Shown here piece by piece: positions 14,301 through 25,620 of a stretch of DNA of 64,000 nucleotides. Source of the stretch: Apus apus (taxonomy: Eukaryota > Chordata > Aves > Apodiformes > Apodidae). The position numbers and the translations under genes were made by a program. Under the pieces are notes generated by a model, which was given only the letters and a program-made list of their open reading frames with translations, made no database searches and had not been told where the DNA came from. Location: positions 19,163,001-19,227,000 of the forward strand of contig NC_067294.1 of assembly GCF_020740795.1 (NCBI RefSeq), given 5' to 3'. Each line of letters starts with the position of its first letter. The first letter of the stretch is position 1.

Positions 14301-17300
14301 GGAGTAGGTGGGGAAGACTATAACCAACAGGTTTATTTCAAGTAGGGCTAAGTAAAACATTTTTTAGATTACCTATTATTATTAATGGAAGACCTTTTTT
14401 CTGCTGCTTATATATTTGACAAACACTGACTTATCAGTTTCATCCATTCTATGCCTAAAGCTGATTTTTTAAAGAAATGCAGATGTTTCCTAGAATTGGC
14501 CAGATACACATCTTGAAAGCAAGCCATGACAATTTTTTCTTTTCTGAAGTTTCAGTGTTGCATGGAGAAATTATGTAAAGTAGCAGGGCAGGAGAGCTAT
14601 AACTGGACCAAGATATCCAGGAGATTACAAATGAGCAGCCCAGCGCAGCAGGAATAAGATCAAGCACTAAGTGGAGGAAGGGCAGGGGGAATCGTGTTTG
14701 AGAAATCAGATGGTAAGTTAGAAGAGGAGCCTGTGCCCAAGAGAATGAGCTCCTTTCTCATCTGGGACAGAATCCAGGAGTCCAGACTCCCCGTCTCCCA
14801 CTATTGCAAGCACTTATCCAAGAAGCTCCCTGACCAACTGTGCTCCTCTTACACTCCTGATCAGTCAGACAGAGGATGACAACAAACTGCTGCCCCTTAC
14901 TTCACTGCTTATGTCCAAGGCAGCTGTACAGACTACTACTGCATGCATTGTTTTGATTTCTGCTTTCTGTGACTGCTCTTTAAAAAGGTCTTGCAAACTT
15001 TTCTAGGTCCACTCACACATAACACCATGAAGAACATCGTTCAGACTGCAACAAAAGTGAGCAGTTCAAAAATTAAGAAACAACCAAAATAAAAACCTAC
15101 TGTGTGATGGAAAACCTTACAATTTATGCACATGTCATACCACGTAGCCTTTGATTCCTCATGTACTATCTCCCAACACCCCTGTCTTGTTCAAGATACA
15201 GCATGAACAGTGGTCAAGTAGAAAAAAGCTGGACACAAATTTTCTTTCCTTCACAGTTCAGTGCCTGATTATACTTATTAGACACACCAGACTTATTGTG
15301 GAAAATAAAATCTTCCCTTTTTCAACAGCTAGATATAAGAGCTGCAAGTATATAAACTACATATTGACCAGAGGCTGATAGCAACATGCTTGTCTCTGGG
15401 ATTCATGTGAGTATTGCAGCAGCTGTCAGCTTCTCAGCAGCTGGGCTTCAGTTCTGAACTCTGCTCAAAGCCTCACCAAGGAGATGGGCCATGGAGAAGC
15501 CACTCAGATTTCACACACGAGCCTATAGTTAGCAACTGAACCATAAAGATTAAGCCTTGTGTGTCCTTCAGTTCTTTGGGAGCTTTTTAAAATGTGAGCG
15601 GGAAGCACAGCACAGCTACCACCACGTTCTGCAGGGTCTGTGCTAGTAAAATTGAACACCAACCTCATACACACACAAAAAGTAAAAATGTATCTGCATG
15701 GAGCCATGTGCAGTAGCAATTGAGGCCTTCAGGGGTTTAGGAAAGAGCTTATAAGGATTTATGATATCTCATTTTCAGACAAAACCAAGAATCATAGCCA
15801 AAGCAGGAATGCATTTAAATCCCAGGAACAATCAAGAATATTTAATCCTCTCAGGTTTCACTTGTGTATGATTCAGCAACCAAAAATCTGAACAACTCAA
15901 AAAAACCCAACAAGTCAAAGTCATATTACTAGAGTTGTCCCCATGAAATACTGTACTCACATAAAGTCATTTCATAGGGACAGTTGTACTAATACACGAT
16001 TTTTGCAGAAAACCTTGAACATAAAGTTGAGATACAGTATTTGCTTGATTTTTACTTTCTTATATTTTATTTTTTCAAGTGTTCTCCAGTTTGTTGTAAA
16101 CTGATGATAAAACAGTATCAAACCAAAGTTTACTATCTATTTTGGCATAGCATGAAAACTGCAGTGTTCTCCTCACTGTGCCTACCAGAAGTGCCAGACA
16201 TTTTTCTTCTGTAAATAAGGATCTTGTTCAGGTTATGGGTTAAAAGAATGTAAAGGGAAAGGTCTGAAATATTCAGACAGAATTCTGAAGCTTAAACTTT
16301 AAGCATAGTTATCAAAGCAATATGATGGTATCAGTTCACAAATAGCTTAAGCAGAAGTCCAGCGCGGTGGTAGCTGTCTCAGGCTACGTAACAGGCCTTT
16401 CAAAAGAGTATGAAGTAACAGAATCAAAATGTATTTGGCAAGATGCCACCACTCAGATGATATCCCAGCCTCACGGGTATGTACAGTACACAGCAATTCA
16501 TCATCTCGTACTATGTGGCACTGACATTTCTTGTGTAAAACCAAAAATAGATATTGCAAAAGTAAATTGAGCCCTACATTTGGAGGCCAGTAAGGCCTCT
16601 GCATGCTACACACACAACCATATTCAAAAAAAACAAGCAACCAAACCAAAAAGCAACAAGTCAAGGAATGATTGAAGATGGACTTTCACACTGGCCAATG
16701 GTTCAAGAAAAGCCTCTTGCAAAGGAGGAAGGCTCCAGATAGGGTTTCAGAGAACAAAAACCACAGGACTGCTTTCCAAGTAGTGCAGAAGCCAGTACTG
16801 AACTACCAGACTTCCTCCCAGGATGCAACACATCACCACAGTTCCTCAAGCCTTCAAATTCCACGAAGACCTGGAGTATCTTATTCTACAGAAGTGTACG
16901 TACTAGTTCCCTGCACATGCCCCAAGCCACCAAAGCTGGAGATAAAACAAAGACACTATCAGAAGCAAGACTCTAAGCAGCAGCTTAGAAGTGTTAAAGA
17001 AGAAAAACAAAACAAAACAAGCCAATTGAATACAGGAATAGAAGCACAAAAATTATTTCAAGGAATTTAGCTCTTCCAGCAACCTGTCAGAAGAGCACCG
17101 ATCATCAGAGCTAACACTGATGCAGAGCTCTACCCTTTCTGGATAACTGAAGCCCACTAGAGCCATTTGCATGCTAGACTATGCAAAAGAAATTGAGACA
17201 TCATAAATACGATGGATTGAAAGGAATTCCAGTCACTCCACCCAGTAAGGCAGCTTCACTGGGGGGCCGACCTAAGTGCCTCTATGCAAACACATGTACC

Positions 17301-20300
17301 ATGGGGAGTAAACAAGCGGAGTCAGAGACACAAACGTGCCTGCAGAGCTGCAATCTTGTTGGCATCATGGAGAGGTGGTGGTATGGCTCCTGTGACTGGA
17401 ATGTTATAATGGAAGGATACAAGAAGGGGAGGAGGGGTGTCACCCTCTACATCAGGGACCAGCTGGAATCCATGGAGCTCTGTCTAGGGATGGATGAGGA
17501 GCCAACAAAGACCTTAGGGTCAGGGTTAAAGGGAGGGCAGGGACAGGGGATATCATAGTCGGGGTCTGCTACAGGCCACCTGACCAGGTGGATGAGGACC
17601 TTTATAGACAGAGTGGAGTAGTCTCATGTTAACAAGCCCTGGCAGACTTCAACCACCTTGATATCTGTTGGAGTTAAAACACAGCAGACCATAAGCAATC
17701 TGGCAGGCTCCTGGAATGTGTTGATGGTAACTTGCTTCTCCAAGGAAGAGAAGAGCCAACAAGGAGAGGTGCTTTGCTGGACCTTGTTCTCACCAACAAG
17801 GAGGCTGGTGGGGAACATGAAGCTCAAGGGCAGCCTTGACTGCAGTGCCCATAAAATGGTGGAATTCAAGATCCTTAGGGCAGGGAGGGGGCCACACACC
17901 AAGCTCACCACCCTGGACTTCAGAAGAGCAGACTTTGGCCTCTTCAGGGATCTGCTTGGTAGAGTACCATGGGATAAAGCCCTGGAGAGGAGAGAAACCC
18001 AAGAAAACTGGACAATATTCAAGGATCACCACCTCTAAGCTCAGGAGCACTGCATCCAACCAAGAGGAAGGCAGGCAAGAATGCCAGGAGACCTGCATGG
18101 ATGAACAAGGAGCTCCTGGACACAGATGTAAAAAAGAAAGTCTACAGAGGGTGGAAGCAAGGACAATCAGCCTGGGAGGAGTACAGAGAAGTTGTCCAAG
18201 CAGCCAGGTATCAGGTTAGGAAAGGTAACCTTCATAGAATTAAGAAGACATGGTATACATCAAGGGCAGTATCCCGGGCTGCATCACCAGCAACATGACC
18301 AGCAGATCAAGGGAGGTGACTCTCCGCCTCTACTCCACTCTCATGAGACCTCCCCCTGCAGTGCTGGGTCCAGTTCTGGGGTCCCCAACACAAGGAGCTG
18401 TTGGAGTGAGTCCAGAGGAGGGCCACAGAGATGATCTGAGGGCTGGAGCACCCTGAGAGAGTTGGGGCTGTTCAGCCTGGAGAAGAGAAGGCTCCACAGA
18501 GACCTTAGAGCACCTTCCAGTGCCTGAAGGGGCTCCAGAAAAGCTGAGGAGGGACTTTTGACAAGGGCAGGGAGTGATGGGATAAGGGGGGAGGGTTTCA
18601 AACTGAAAGAGAAGAGATTTAGGTTAGACATGAGGAAGAAATTATTTGCTGTGAGGGTGGTGAGACACTGGCGCAGGCTACCCAGAGCAGTTGTGGACAT
18701 TGCCTCCTCGGAACTGAGCAAGACCAGGTTGGATGGAGCTTTGAACAACCTGGTCTAGTAGAAGGTGTCCCTGTCCAGGGCAGATGATCCCTTCCAACCC
18801 AAACCAACCAATGATTCTAGGAAATATCCCTTTGGAGGCTGAACTCCCACATCTGTGCAAGACAACAAAGCCAACAAATCAAAATATCTGCAATTCCACT
18901 TCACAGAACATGGATTTTCTGTCCAGAAAAACCATCATGACCACCTTTTTTGGTCTCCAGTGGAACACAAGATGCTAGACTGCCCTTGGATTATAACTGC
19001 TGCTCAAGGGCTGCTTTAGCCTGCTTTGCTAAAAGTCTGGATTTCAGCAATAAATTCTTAGATAGGGGTTGGAGCATGCTTCAGGATGAGCTTTGTGTCC
19101 TTTGTGTGTGTTCTCCACACTGGGTATAGTGACCGAGATCACACCAGAGCATTTACTGCCAATTGGCAAGGCAGTCTTCAGCCCCATGGCCAGAACAGGC
19201 AGAGCTCCCAGAAATACTGCACGAAGCTAAGGCAGGAGAAAAATAAATAAACAAATGAGCAAATGAGCAGAATTCAGAACAGCACCCTTTTAATCTGCAT
19301 TTGCATAGCAGCTTTTACAATGAAGCCCATGAAGAGTTCAGCTTTCAAGTACTATCATAACGCAGGTATTTTCCTGATGGTGCCTCTGCCATCCCTGAGA
19401 AGCAGGAGCTGCCTGCCATGCCTAAGCCACCCTGTCTGGTCATGGAAAGGTAAGGAAAAGAAGACTTCCCAGGAGACTTTTGCTCCTGCAGCTGCTACAC
19501 AGAGAAAGTGTAAGTGGTTTAAGACACAAAGAAGGTAAGCATCTGTTCCTCCTCAGTGTGAGGCAGAAGCAGAAAGCAAGACAATGCATTTTCAGCCAGC
19601 ACCAAAACACCATCTGCTACCCACATTCGATTCACAGGCAGGGTTACTTTTTGATAAAAACCAATACACTCACATTTTAAAGTACCTTGAGGGAATTCTC
19701 CATGTAGAAGAATTATGTATTTTCGGATTTTAAGAAAAGCTTAAAAAAAAAATTGTTGACTCCAGAATTATCTTCTACTTCTCATCTGTCTCCTCTGTGA
19801 CAAAAACAAACAGAAAAACCCCTTCTGAGTTGCCTCATGACTACTCCAAACACGAGTGTTTACCCCACCTACAGCCTGCCTGGATCAAATCAGTCACCTC
19901 TTGCAAAGGTTGAAAATGTCTCCTTTTAAGGTACCAGTCACTAGGATCCCCACACAAACCCAACATTTAATTCACCTACATAAAAAAAGTTTATTTACTG
20001 GGAGCCAAGAAAAAAACTCTGTCAAGCTGAATACCTCCATTAGCCTGGGTACAACTTGGAAACTCACAGCTATGGGCAAACTACACACCAGCCCTGGCTT
20101 CCCAGTCCTGCCACCTCCCTGCAACTTGATCTGGAGATTGTGTGGTCTGATGGATCAGGGCACTCATAGTCTGACCTGGCTCACCACTCAGCCCTGTGAT
20201 CATCCAATTTGACATGAAAAAGGTGGGGCAAACACAGGGTGGAGGAAGAGGCTGATATAATCACCCCTTCTGGCAGCAGTCTGTGCAGCTTCAGTGTTTT

Positions 20301-21584
20301 GCAAAACTACATCCCGAGCTGAGCAGAGTCATCACTGTTACCCAACTCACGAGGGACACAAGAGAAAAATCAGAGTACCCTCAAATCAGAAACACAGAAA
20401 TCTAGTGTGATATTTCACGAGCAAACACATTTCAGATTTGAATCCACTTTGTACGGTCTTGTATCAGAGGGTGCTGCAGTCAAACACAAGTGCCTTGTAA
20501 AAGTTAATCTAAACATGTTACTTCTGGTTTAAGGTGTTTCTTTTGACAACCATCTGACAGATGGAAGCACATCTTTGTGAGTGCACTGCGACTAGCCATA
20601 TGAACTTCATGATTGCTTCCAAGGATTTAAAAAAAACAGGCAACACCTGTTTGTTCCATTCCCTGACAAGGTAACACAAAGGGGACATCTGTAGAAAACT
20701 TGCAGGCAAAGTTTTGCCTAAACACTTGAATTTTGCACAGGAGTTTTTCAAGAAGTTTGATGTGAACTACACTGGAAATTACTGAAGCTGGAGAGATTTG
20801 TGACAGCACAAAAGCTGTTTGCCATGAGAATGCTGCTCTCATAGTCTAGATCACCAACTTCTCAGAGGTCCGTCTCAAGGTAGCCAGTAGCAAGCCCCAA
20901 GAGATACAAGCCAGTAAGTCTCACTGCATTCCCAGGCAGACTGCTGAAATTAAAAAGCTAAAGACAATGAGAAAAATGAAACAAATTGACAGACTGAGAA
21001 AAAGAACGTTCTTTGTAAAGAGACTAACCTCCTGCCCAGGGCAGCAGCTTAGAGGCCTCTTACACGGGAAGGCTGGGGGGGGTCTTCCTGCGCACAGGGC
21101 CCCAGTCACCACCCCACCCCGCTACAGAAGCCGGGTACACCCACGCAGGGACGCAGCAGCCGCTCTGGACTTAGCCAGGCCCCGCCACAGGCCGGGCAGG
21201 TACTCACATCCTCCCCACACCCTCGTACATGCGGGTCTCGTCCACCAGCGTCATGACCTCGGTGTCGGTAAGGTGGGCGTGCTTCTTCGTCTTGCTCAGC
21301 TGCTCGATCTGGATGTCGGCCAGCTTCACCTTCTGCTGAGTGTCTATCACCTTGGCCTGTAGCTCGGTGAAGGCCTGGGGGGAGAGGGGGCGGCGATGAG
21401 AAGCGGCCCTGACAGGCCGTGGGCCCGGCCAGCCTCATCCTACTGATATCGGGCGGCGGACTCCGAAGGTGCCGCGGGCTGCAGGGCAGGAGGGCTCGAG
21501 CGGGCGCCGCCCGACACACAAAAACCCCCGCCGCGGCAGCGGGGCTCGTACCTTCTTCAGCTCCAGGTCCACGGGCGCCGCCAT
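2231..21584 (-). CDS. PFDN1: Prefoldin subunit 1, partial (coding exons 1-3)
   Basis: Prefoldin subunit 1 is one of the two beta-class subunits of the hexameric cytosolic prefoldin, which hands unfolded actin and tubulin to the CCT chaperonin. Three minus-strand exons (21584-21552, 21374-21208, 2315-2231) join in phase to 95 codons that closely match vertebrate PFDN1. They start [11 protein letters not shown], continue [14 protein letters not shown] and end with [12 protein letters not shown] and [14 protein letters not shown]. The family has about 122 residues, and the missing C-terminal helix (about 27 residues) is not found between 1 and 2230, so the last exon is outside the window. Both visible introns have GT-AG ends. 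The 18.9-kb intron 2 makes up nearly all of the gene here. The promoter is a CpG island. Identification is secure; the gene is partial only because of the window edge. Confidence 0.96.
2652..3590 (-). mobile_element. CR1 LINE, 3' part, minus strand
   Basis: A 5'-truncated chicken-repeat-1 non-LTR retrotransposon in the minus orientation. The plus strand begins with the reverse complement of the CR1 3' end (TCACAGAATCATCCTGGTTGGAAGGGACC). In the minus reading, 3345-3575 codes a reverse transcriptase piece with the catalytic FADD box followed by TKLGG and then [11 protein letters not shown]. Frameshifts separate this from the C-terminal part at 2970-3176. The copy is defective. Confidence 0.93.
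3664..4064 (+). mobile_element. CR1 LINE, 3' end fragment
   Basis: Plus-oriented CR1 tail. It starts in the conserved block coding [16 protein letters not shown] and ends in the tail GGATGGTCTGTGAAGG...CCTTCCAACCC. It lies about 75 bases from the oppositely oriented element at 2652-3590, 5' end facing 5' end. Confidence 0.9.
6128..6760 (-). mobile_element. CR1 LINE, 3' end fragment, minus strand
   Basis: The reverse complement of the CR1 3' tail opens at 6128 (AATCACAGAATCACCAAGG). The minus frame then codes the end of ORF2, including [21 protein letters not shown] and [17 protein letters not shown]. Truncated at its 5' end near 6760. Confidence 0.92.
7218..8347 (+). mobile_element. CR1 LINE with reverse transcriptase remnant
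   Basis: The best preserved CR1 here, truncated at its 5' end. The frame 7222-7962 codes the second half of the reverse transcriptase with [32 protein letters not shown] and [13 protein letters not shown]. The catalytic FADD box is changed to FAGD (Gly codon at 7474-7476), which should abolish polymerase activity. A frameshift near 7935-7960 moves the C-terminal part into the frame 7932-8267. The 3' end is diagnostic: TTGGACTAGATGATC, the CCTTCCAACCCC block and about 2.5 copies of an 8-bp TATGATTC repeat (8327-8347). A fossil, not an active gene. Confidence 0.96.
13046..13065. repeat. Poly(T) tract
   Basis: Twenty consecutive T on the plus strand in PFDN1 intron 2. No flanking retrocopy was recognised. 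Confidence 0.9.
17255..18820 (+). mobile_element. CR1 LINE, endonuclease region joined to 3' end
   Basis: The 5' part, about 17255-18245, reads through several frames as the start of CR1 ORF2. It covers the AP-endonuclease-like domain and linker: [45 protein letters not shown] and [20 protein letters not shown]. The sequence then jumps at about 18245-18295 to the end of ORF2 ([15 protein letters not shown]) and on to the 3' tail ending CCTTCCAACCC at 18800. Most of the reverse transcriptase (over 1 kb) is missing, so the copy is internally deleted and frame-shifted. Confidence 0.92.
21208..21374 (-). CDS. PFDN1: PFDN1 coding exon 2
   Basis: 167 nt coding the first coiled-coil helix and the beta hairpin region. 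It begins [20 protein letters not shown] and includes [19 protein letters not shown] and MYEGVGR. The acceptor is a CCCCCAG tract and the donor GTGAGTAC. The exon ends after two bases of the Met codon (phase 2), which exon 3 completes. Confidence 0.97.
21375..21551 (-). other. PFDN1: PFDN1 intron 1
   Basis: A 177-base GC-rich intron inside the CpG island, with donor GTACGAG and acceptor CCCCCCAG. No other feature seen. Confidence 0.9.
21552..21584 (-). CDS. PFDN1: PFDN1 coding exon 1
   Basis: Eleven codons reading [11 protein letters not shown], the conserved start of vertebrate PFDN1. The ATG is complementary to 21582-21584. The donor GTACGAG follows directly, in phase 0. The sequence upstream is a GC-rich 5' UTR and promoter. 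Confidence 0.96.
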
Positions 21585-21760
21585 CTTGTCTCCGCACGGC
21601 GCTTGCGCGGGAAGGGGGGTTGGGAGCCGGGAGCTCCTCCTGCTGCGCATGCGCGGGCAGCGCGGGCCCTGGCCGGGCGGGAGCGGCGGGAGCGGCGGGA
21701 GCGGGGGCCGCGCTCGCCGGGCGGGGCTGCCGGGCCCCGCGGTGGGGCCGGAGCCCCCGG
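21585..21760 (-). promoter_or_regulatory. PFDN1: PFDN1 CpG-island promoter with NRF1-type site
   Basis: CpG-dense DNA directly upstream of the PFDN1 start codon. It holds the palindrome GCGCATGCGC at 21645-21654, a textbook NRF1 binding motif, and a run of GGGAGCGGC repeats at about 21678-21710. No TATA box is visible. This is the usual build of a housekeeping promoter and could fire in both directions. Confidence 0.7.
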
Positions 21761-21899
21761 GGCTGGTCGTGCTTGTCTCCTGCGGCCACATCCCCAGCAC
21801 CCTGCGGCCTGCCCGTCACTGAATCACCTGCCCTTCCCTCTAGCCCCGGAGCCTTCCGTGGAGCTTGTCCAGACGGCCTCGGGTAGGGGTGAGATCACG

Positions 21900-22283
21900 A
21901 TGAACTCATCGGATGCCTTTTGGGCCAAGGCAGTAAAAACCAAAATGGTCAAGAGTGCGGCTCGGCAGCCAGAGGCGGCGGGGGGAGCTTGCTGCGGGAC
22001 CCCTGCTGCAGAGCAGGGTGCAGCATCCGACCTTCAGGGACCCTCGTTGCCGCCTGCTTCCAGTGCCTGGGCGCCCGTTTCAGCGCCTTCCCCGGTACTT
22101 CCCAGCTTCCCACCCGCCCCCCTGGCATTGCTGTTCACCAAAGCAGAGCTGGAGCTGCTGGACAGCCTGCACTGCCTGCACCTCTGCCTGCAAGGGCAGC
22201 TGCACATCGGGGGGCGACCTTCTGCTGTGCTCCTGGCTCCGCAGGCATCTGGGGGATTTCTGTTGCCCTTTCTTAAACGGTAA
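21900..22283 (+). CDS. Unrecognised 127-codon ORF divergent from PFDN1
   Basis: I do not recognise this ORF. It starts at an ATG with a good context (A at -3) as MNSSDAFWAKAVKTKMVK, continues with an Ala/Pro/Ser-rich middle, and ends with a Leu/Cys-rich stretch containing LLFTKAELELLDSLHCLHL. The frame is open upstream to 21603. A candidate acceptor (CTTCCCTCTAG) ends at 21844, 55 bases before the ATG, and an ATTAAA lies 290 bases past the stop at 22576. It could be a small gene driven from the shared CpG island. Equally it may be a chance ORF in GC-rich DNA, which is why confidence is low. Confidence 0.25.
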   Translation: MNSSDAFWAKAVKTKMVKSAARQPEAAGGACCGTPAAEQGAASDLQGPSLPPASSAWAPVSAPSPVLPSFPPAPLALLFTKAELELLDSLHCLHLCLQGQLHIGGRPSAVLLAPQASGGFLLPFLKR

Positions 22284-22575
22284 CAAACCCGTGGGAAATG
22301 TTTCACTGTGGCCAAGCATCTCCCAGGCTTAGCAGCTGGCTGAGGAGTTGGGCAAAGCCAACGACCCCAGTCAGGAGGAAAATCGACCGATTGGAACTGC
22401 AGACGGGGCTGCCGCTGCCTTCTTCCGAAGGGCAGTGGGGTGGTTCAGCCACTTTTGGGGTGTCTCTTGGGCTGCCTTGTCCTGGCCCCAGCGCACCGCT
22501 CCCCCCTCCATCCAGACCCTGCCGCACGGTGACAGACAAAGGTGTGGTGCTGGGGCAGGTGGGGGAGAACTGGTT

Positions 22576-22581
22576 ATTAAA
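22576..22581 (+). terminator. Possible poly(A) signal ATTAAA
   Basis: ATTAAA downstream of the unrecognised plus-strand ORF, followed about 20 bases later by a T-rich stretch. Meaningful only if that ORF is transcribed. Confidence 0.25.
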
Positions 22582-22599
22582 TTGGCTAATGCAATATCT

Positions 22600-24905
22600 T
22601 GCATTTTTTTAATTAGATTCACATATGGGGTTTTAGAGATCTCCTACCTTTGGCCCTCTGTCCAGAAAAGAGACTGAGAAGAAGCTGCAGGGCTGTCCTC
22701 CAGGTGCATGGTCTCTGCCCACAGCAGGACCTAGTGAGCCAAGGCAGAGGGCTGGGGACACACTGGGTGATGGTGTTCACTGGCTGTGCACACGTTTTGT
22801 GACCCATAGTCAAGCCAGGGACAGGTGTCAAAGGGATATGAAGGGAGACTCCAGAGGTCACGATATGTAGTCAGTGTCAGGGGTAGCTTGACACTGGCAG
22901 TCAGGAAATGCTACGGCTAGTGATGTGTTCGTGCTTCTGGGTCTATGCCTGGAGGGATGTGCAAGGCCAGGCTGCTGGAGCCCAGGGCCAGCCTTCACCA
23001 GGACACCTACCTGTACTGTTGGCCAGCTGCCATGGTTAACCACTCCTGCTTGGGGGGGATGGCAGGGCAGCTCTACTGGCACCTCATTCCTGCAGGCACA
23101 GGTAGGTGAGCAGCCAGCCCCCCAGCTCCACAGTGCATGGGTATCCTGGGCAGAGCCCCTCATTCCCCAGCCAGGCTATGGGGCATCTCCTGTTTTGCAG
23201 TTATAAGCACAGCTGGGCTAGGGAGCTGCCCTGGGGGCTTCATCCCTGCCTTAGCCAGGAAGAGAGCATCTGTAGGACTGTCAGCCTCCCCCAGGCAAAG
23301 CAGGAAAGGCAGCCCACCCACAGATCCAGCCAGCTTCCCACTCCACACATCTCCAGAATATGCTTCCCATCTCTTGGCCTGTTAAATTTCCATGTGGGTA
23401 GCCCAGCCTGCAACACCAGCCCACAGAAGAGCAAAGTGGACCAGAACACATCCTTGTAGGTAAGGAGGAAAGCAGAGGGCAGCTGGGCTCCAGGCAGAAG
23501 TTCCAGCTGACTGCAGGAAGCTTCCAGTGGAGCTATTCCTAGTGCCTGCCAGGGTGGCCAGAAGCTCTAGGCATGTGGAGCTGCCTGCAACTAAAGGCAG
23601 AAAAGTGGCAGGGGAGCAGGTTGGGAATGGGAGCAGTAGCAGCACAGCAAGGCAGGAAGAGAGCCAGGTTACCTGGAGCAGAAGGGCCTCCTGCACAGCA
23701 GCTGGAAGCATCATTTGCTTAATAGATGTTAAAAAAGGACAAAGTTTGGAGTTTCTGATTGAACTGGCACTTCCACAGCAATAAAGTTCAGGTTTGCACA
23801 AAGCAGAGCCAGAAACTTGTTGTTCTGGCTCTGGAACTTAGGCCACTGCAGCTGCTGGGGCTTTTACTCTCCAGGTGATAACAGACAAGGGTGCCCACTG
23901 TAACCCACTCGCTTCCCATCTGCTGTAGTAGTGTACTTTAGCCTTACTATCTCAGGAAGCACTGGAAAGCCAAAGTATTGCCCTTTTGCTCCTTCCCATG
24001 CCCCAGGTTTTGCTACCACAAAACGCATCAGCTGTGCAAAAGGGATGAACCTACACATTCACTTCCTAAGCTATCCCTCCTCCAGTGAGCATAAAGCTTA
24101 TTTCATACTTTATCAAAGCTAAATTTTGGCTAAATTAGGCCACAGACTATGCACTGCCTGGCTTTCGTGCACATAGAAAAAGCAGGAGTGGAAAGCAGTA
24201 GCTTAGCACTCCCCTTGAAAACTGAAGTTTGGCATCAGCCAAAGGGAAAGGGGCTGAAGGAAAGCCAGTTTCCTGTGGGGGGGAAAGGCCTTTCTCTGTG
24301 CTTCAAGGCTCTCTGCTAGAGCCAGTATCTCACCCTGATCTAAGCTCCCAGTGGGGAAAATCAGGGCAGATAAAATGTGATTATGGGGTTATTTTTCCTG
24401 CAAAGGCAGGAATCCATCCAGAACCACCATCTGAATGGAATGACCCCAGCCCCAGGAGCCTACAGCCCACCCCAGGAACTGCTGGGTTCCCCTGCAAGGG
24501 AGGTGTGAGTCCACTTCTTAATTTTTTTTTTTAGCCAAATGCTGGCTTAAAAAACAGAAATCGGTCCTATTTGGATCAATCAGTGGCCAAAGTGGCTTAA
24601 CTCATACCAGAGGCAGCCTTGCCTGAGCAGACACCCAAACATCACATTCCTCACAGGGCCTTAGCTGGGAAAGCTGCAAACCTCCAAAGAAACAGAGACA
24701 GGGCAGGCTCCTGCAGGAGAGATCCTGCCAACAGCCCCTTGCACCACACAGCTCTACTGCACCCCAAGGATGGCATCAGCCCACCCAACAACCCCTACCA
24801 CACACTCAGGATCTCTGCCACTGGCTGCAATACCCCATGAGCAAGGGCATACTGCATATTCAGAGGTCTGACTCCTTTCCACCTCTCATTACCTCATTAA
24901 ATTAA
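22600..24905. other. Intergenic DNA between PFDN1 and HBEGF
   Basis: About 2.3 kb between the PFDN1 promoter side and the end of HBEGF. The composition is moderately GC-rich. I see no convincing exon, repeat family or RNA gene; the ORFs lack supporting signals. Confidence 0.6.
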
Positions 24906-24933
24906 CAACCCAAATGTTTGTAACAAAGTGTTA

Positions 24934-24939
24934 TTTATT
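24934..24939 (-). terminator. HBEGF: HBEGF poly(A) signal AATAAA
   Basis: TTTATT on the plus strand, that is AATAAA in the sense of HBEGF, at the far end of an AU-rich stretch 1.7 kb past the stop codon. Other AATAAA-like motifs at 25020-25070 could act as earlier sites. Confidence 0.6.
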
Positions 24940-25195
24940 AGAATATTACATCGCATTTAAAAAATAAGGGCAGTCTAACTCTGTCACCTTGACCTACGTG
25001 AAGGATGCAGGGCCAGACCTACAATAAATATAAATACTATGTACAGTTTATCTAAAATAAATATATAATTTAAAATGAAAAATCTCTTGTTAAATAGCTG
25101 TTACCCTCCCACCTTTCCTGTGCCTAAGCAAGGCCCGAGCCCCCTCTCCCCTCCTTTCACAGTTTGTTCCTGGCACTGCAGCAGAGGAAGCTGGT

Positions 25196-25252
25196 GAGCC
25201 CCTGGCCCTGGTGGGAGCCCCTGGCCCCGGCGGGAGCCCCTGGGCCCCACTC
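25196..25252. repeat. 19-bp tandem repeat, three copies
   Basis: Three head-to-tail copies of GAGCCCCTGGCCCCGGCGG-like sequence starting at 25196, 25215 and 25234; the third is diverged. It lies in the CpG-rich part of the HBEGF 3' UTR. Confidence 0.85.
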
Positions 25253-25546
25253 CCGGCCAGCGAGCGCCTCTCCCCAGTCCCGGCCCCTGGTGCAGCCCCG
25301 GGGCTCCACGCGCAGCCACAGCTGCCCCGCCAGCCCCAGAGCGGGGCTCCTGCAGCTCCCGCGGGCTCCAGCTGGGCCTGAGCTGGCTCCGCGGCTCTTG
25401 CCTCTCCCGGGAGGTAGAAGTGCGTCAGTGCCGAGCCCTGCAAGAGAGCACAGGAGCTCAGGACAGGGTCCCTTGGTGCCCGGCCACCGAACACCCCTCC
25501 AGCAGCAGCCACTCGCTGCCATGCGGGGCTGGACCTGGATGCAGTG

Positions 25547-25620
25547 GTGTTAGGTCATAGGCTGGACTTGATGATGTTAAAGGTCTTTTCCAGCCTTGGC
25601 AATTTTGTGATTCTGTCACT
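25547..25620 (+). mobile_element. CR1 3' tail fragment
   Basis: About 73 bases of the extreme CR1 3' end: GGCTGGACTTGATGATGTTA, AAGGTCTTTTCCAGCC and a terminal TTTTGTGATTCTGTCA. It is plus-oriented, so antisense to HBEGF, and falls within the inferred HBEGF 3' UTR. Confidence 0.85.

Larger units (their letters stand above)
2316..21207 (-). other. PFDN1: PFDN1 intron 2 (18.9 kb)
   Basis: A very long AT-rich intron. It contains five CR1 pieces at 2652-3590, 3664-4064, 6128-6760, 7218-8347 and 17255-18820. The stretches 4070-6120, 8350-17250 and 18825-21200 show no recognisable exons, RNA genes or further transposons. Short ORFs there lack splice sites and similarity to anything I know. Confidence 0.85.

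Noticed and set aside
21106-21819. 237-codon minus-strand ORF over the PFDN1 promoter
   Set aside because: It runs through the PFDN1 promoter, exon 1 and intron 1 in another frame; the true PFDN1 frame is fixed by homology.
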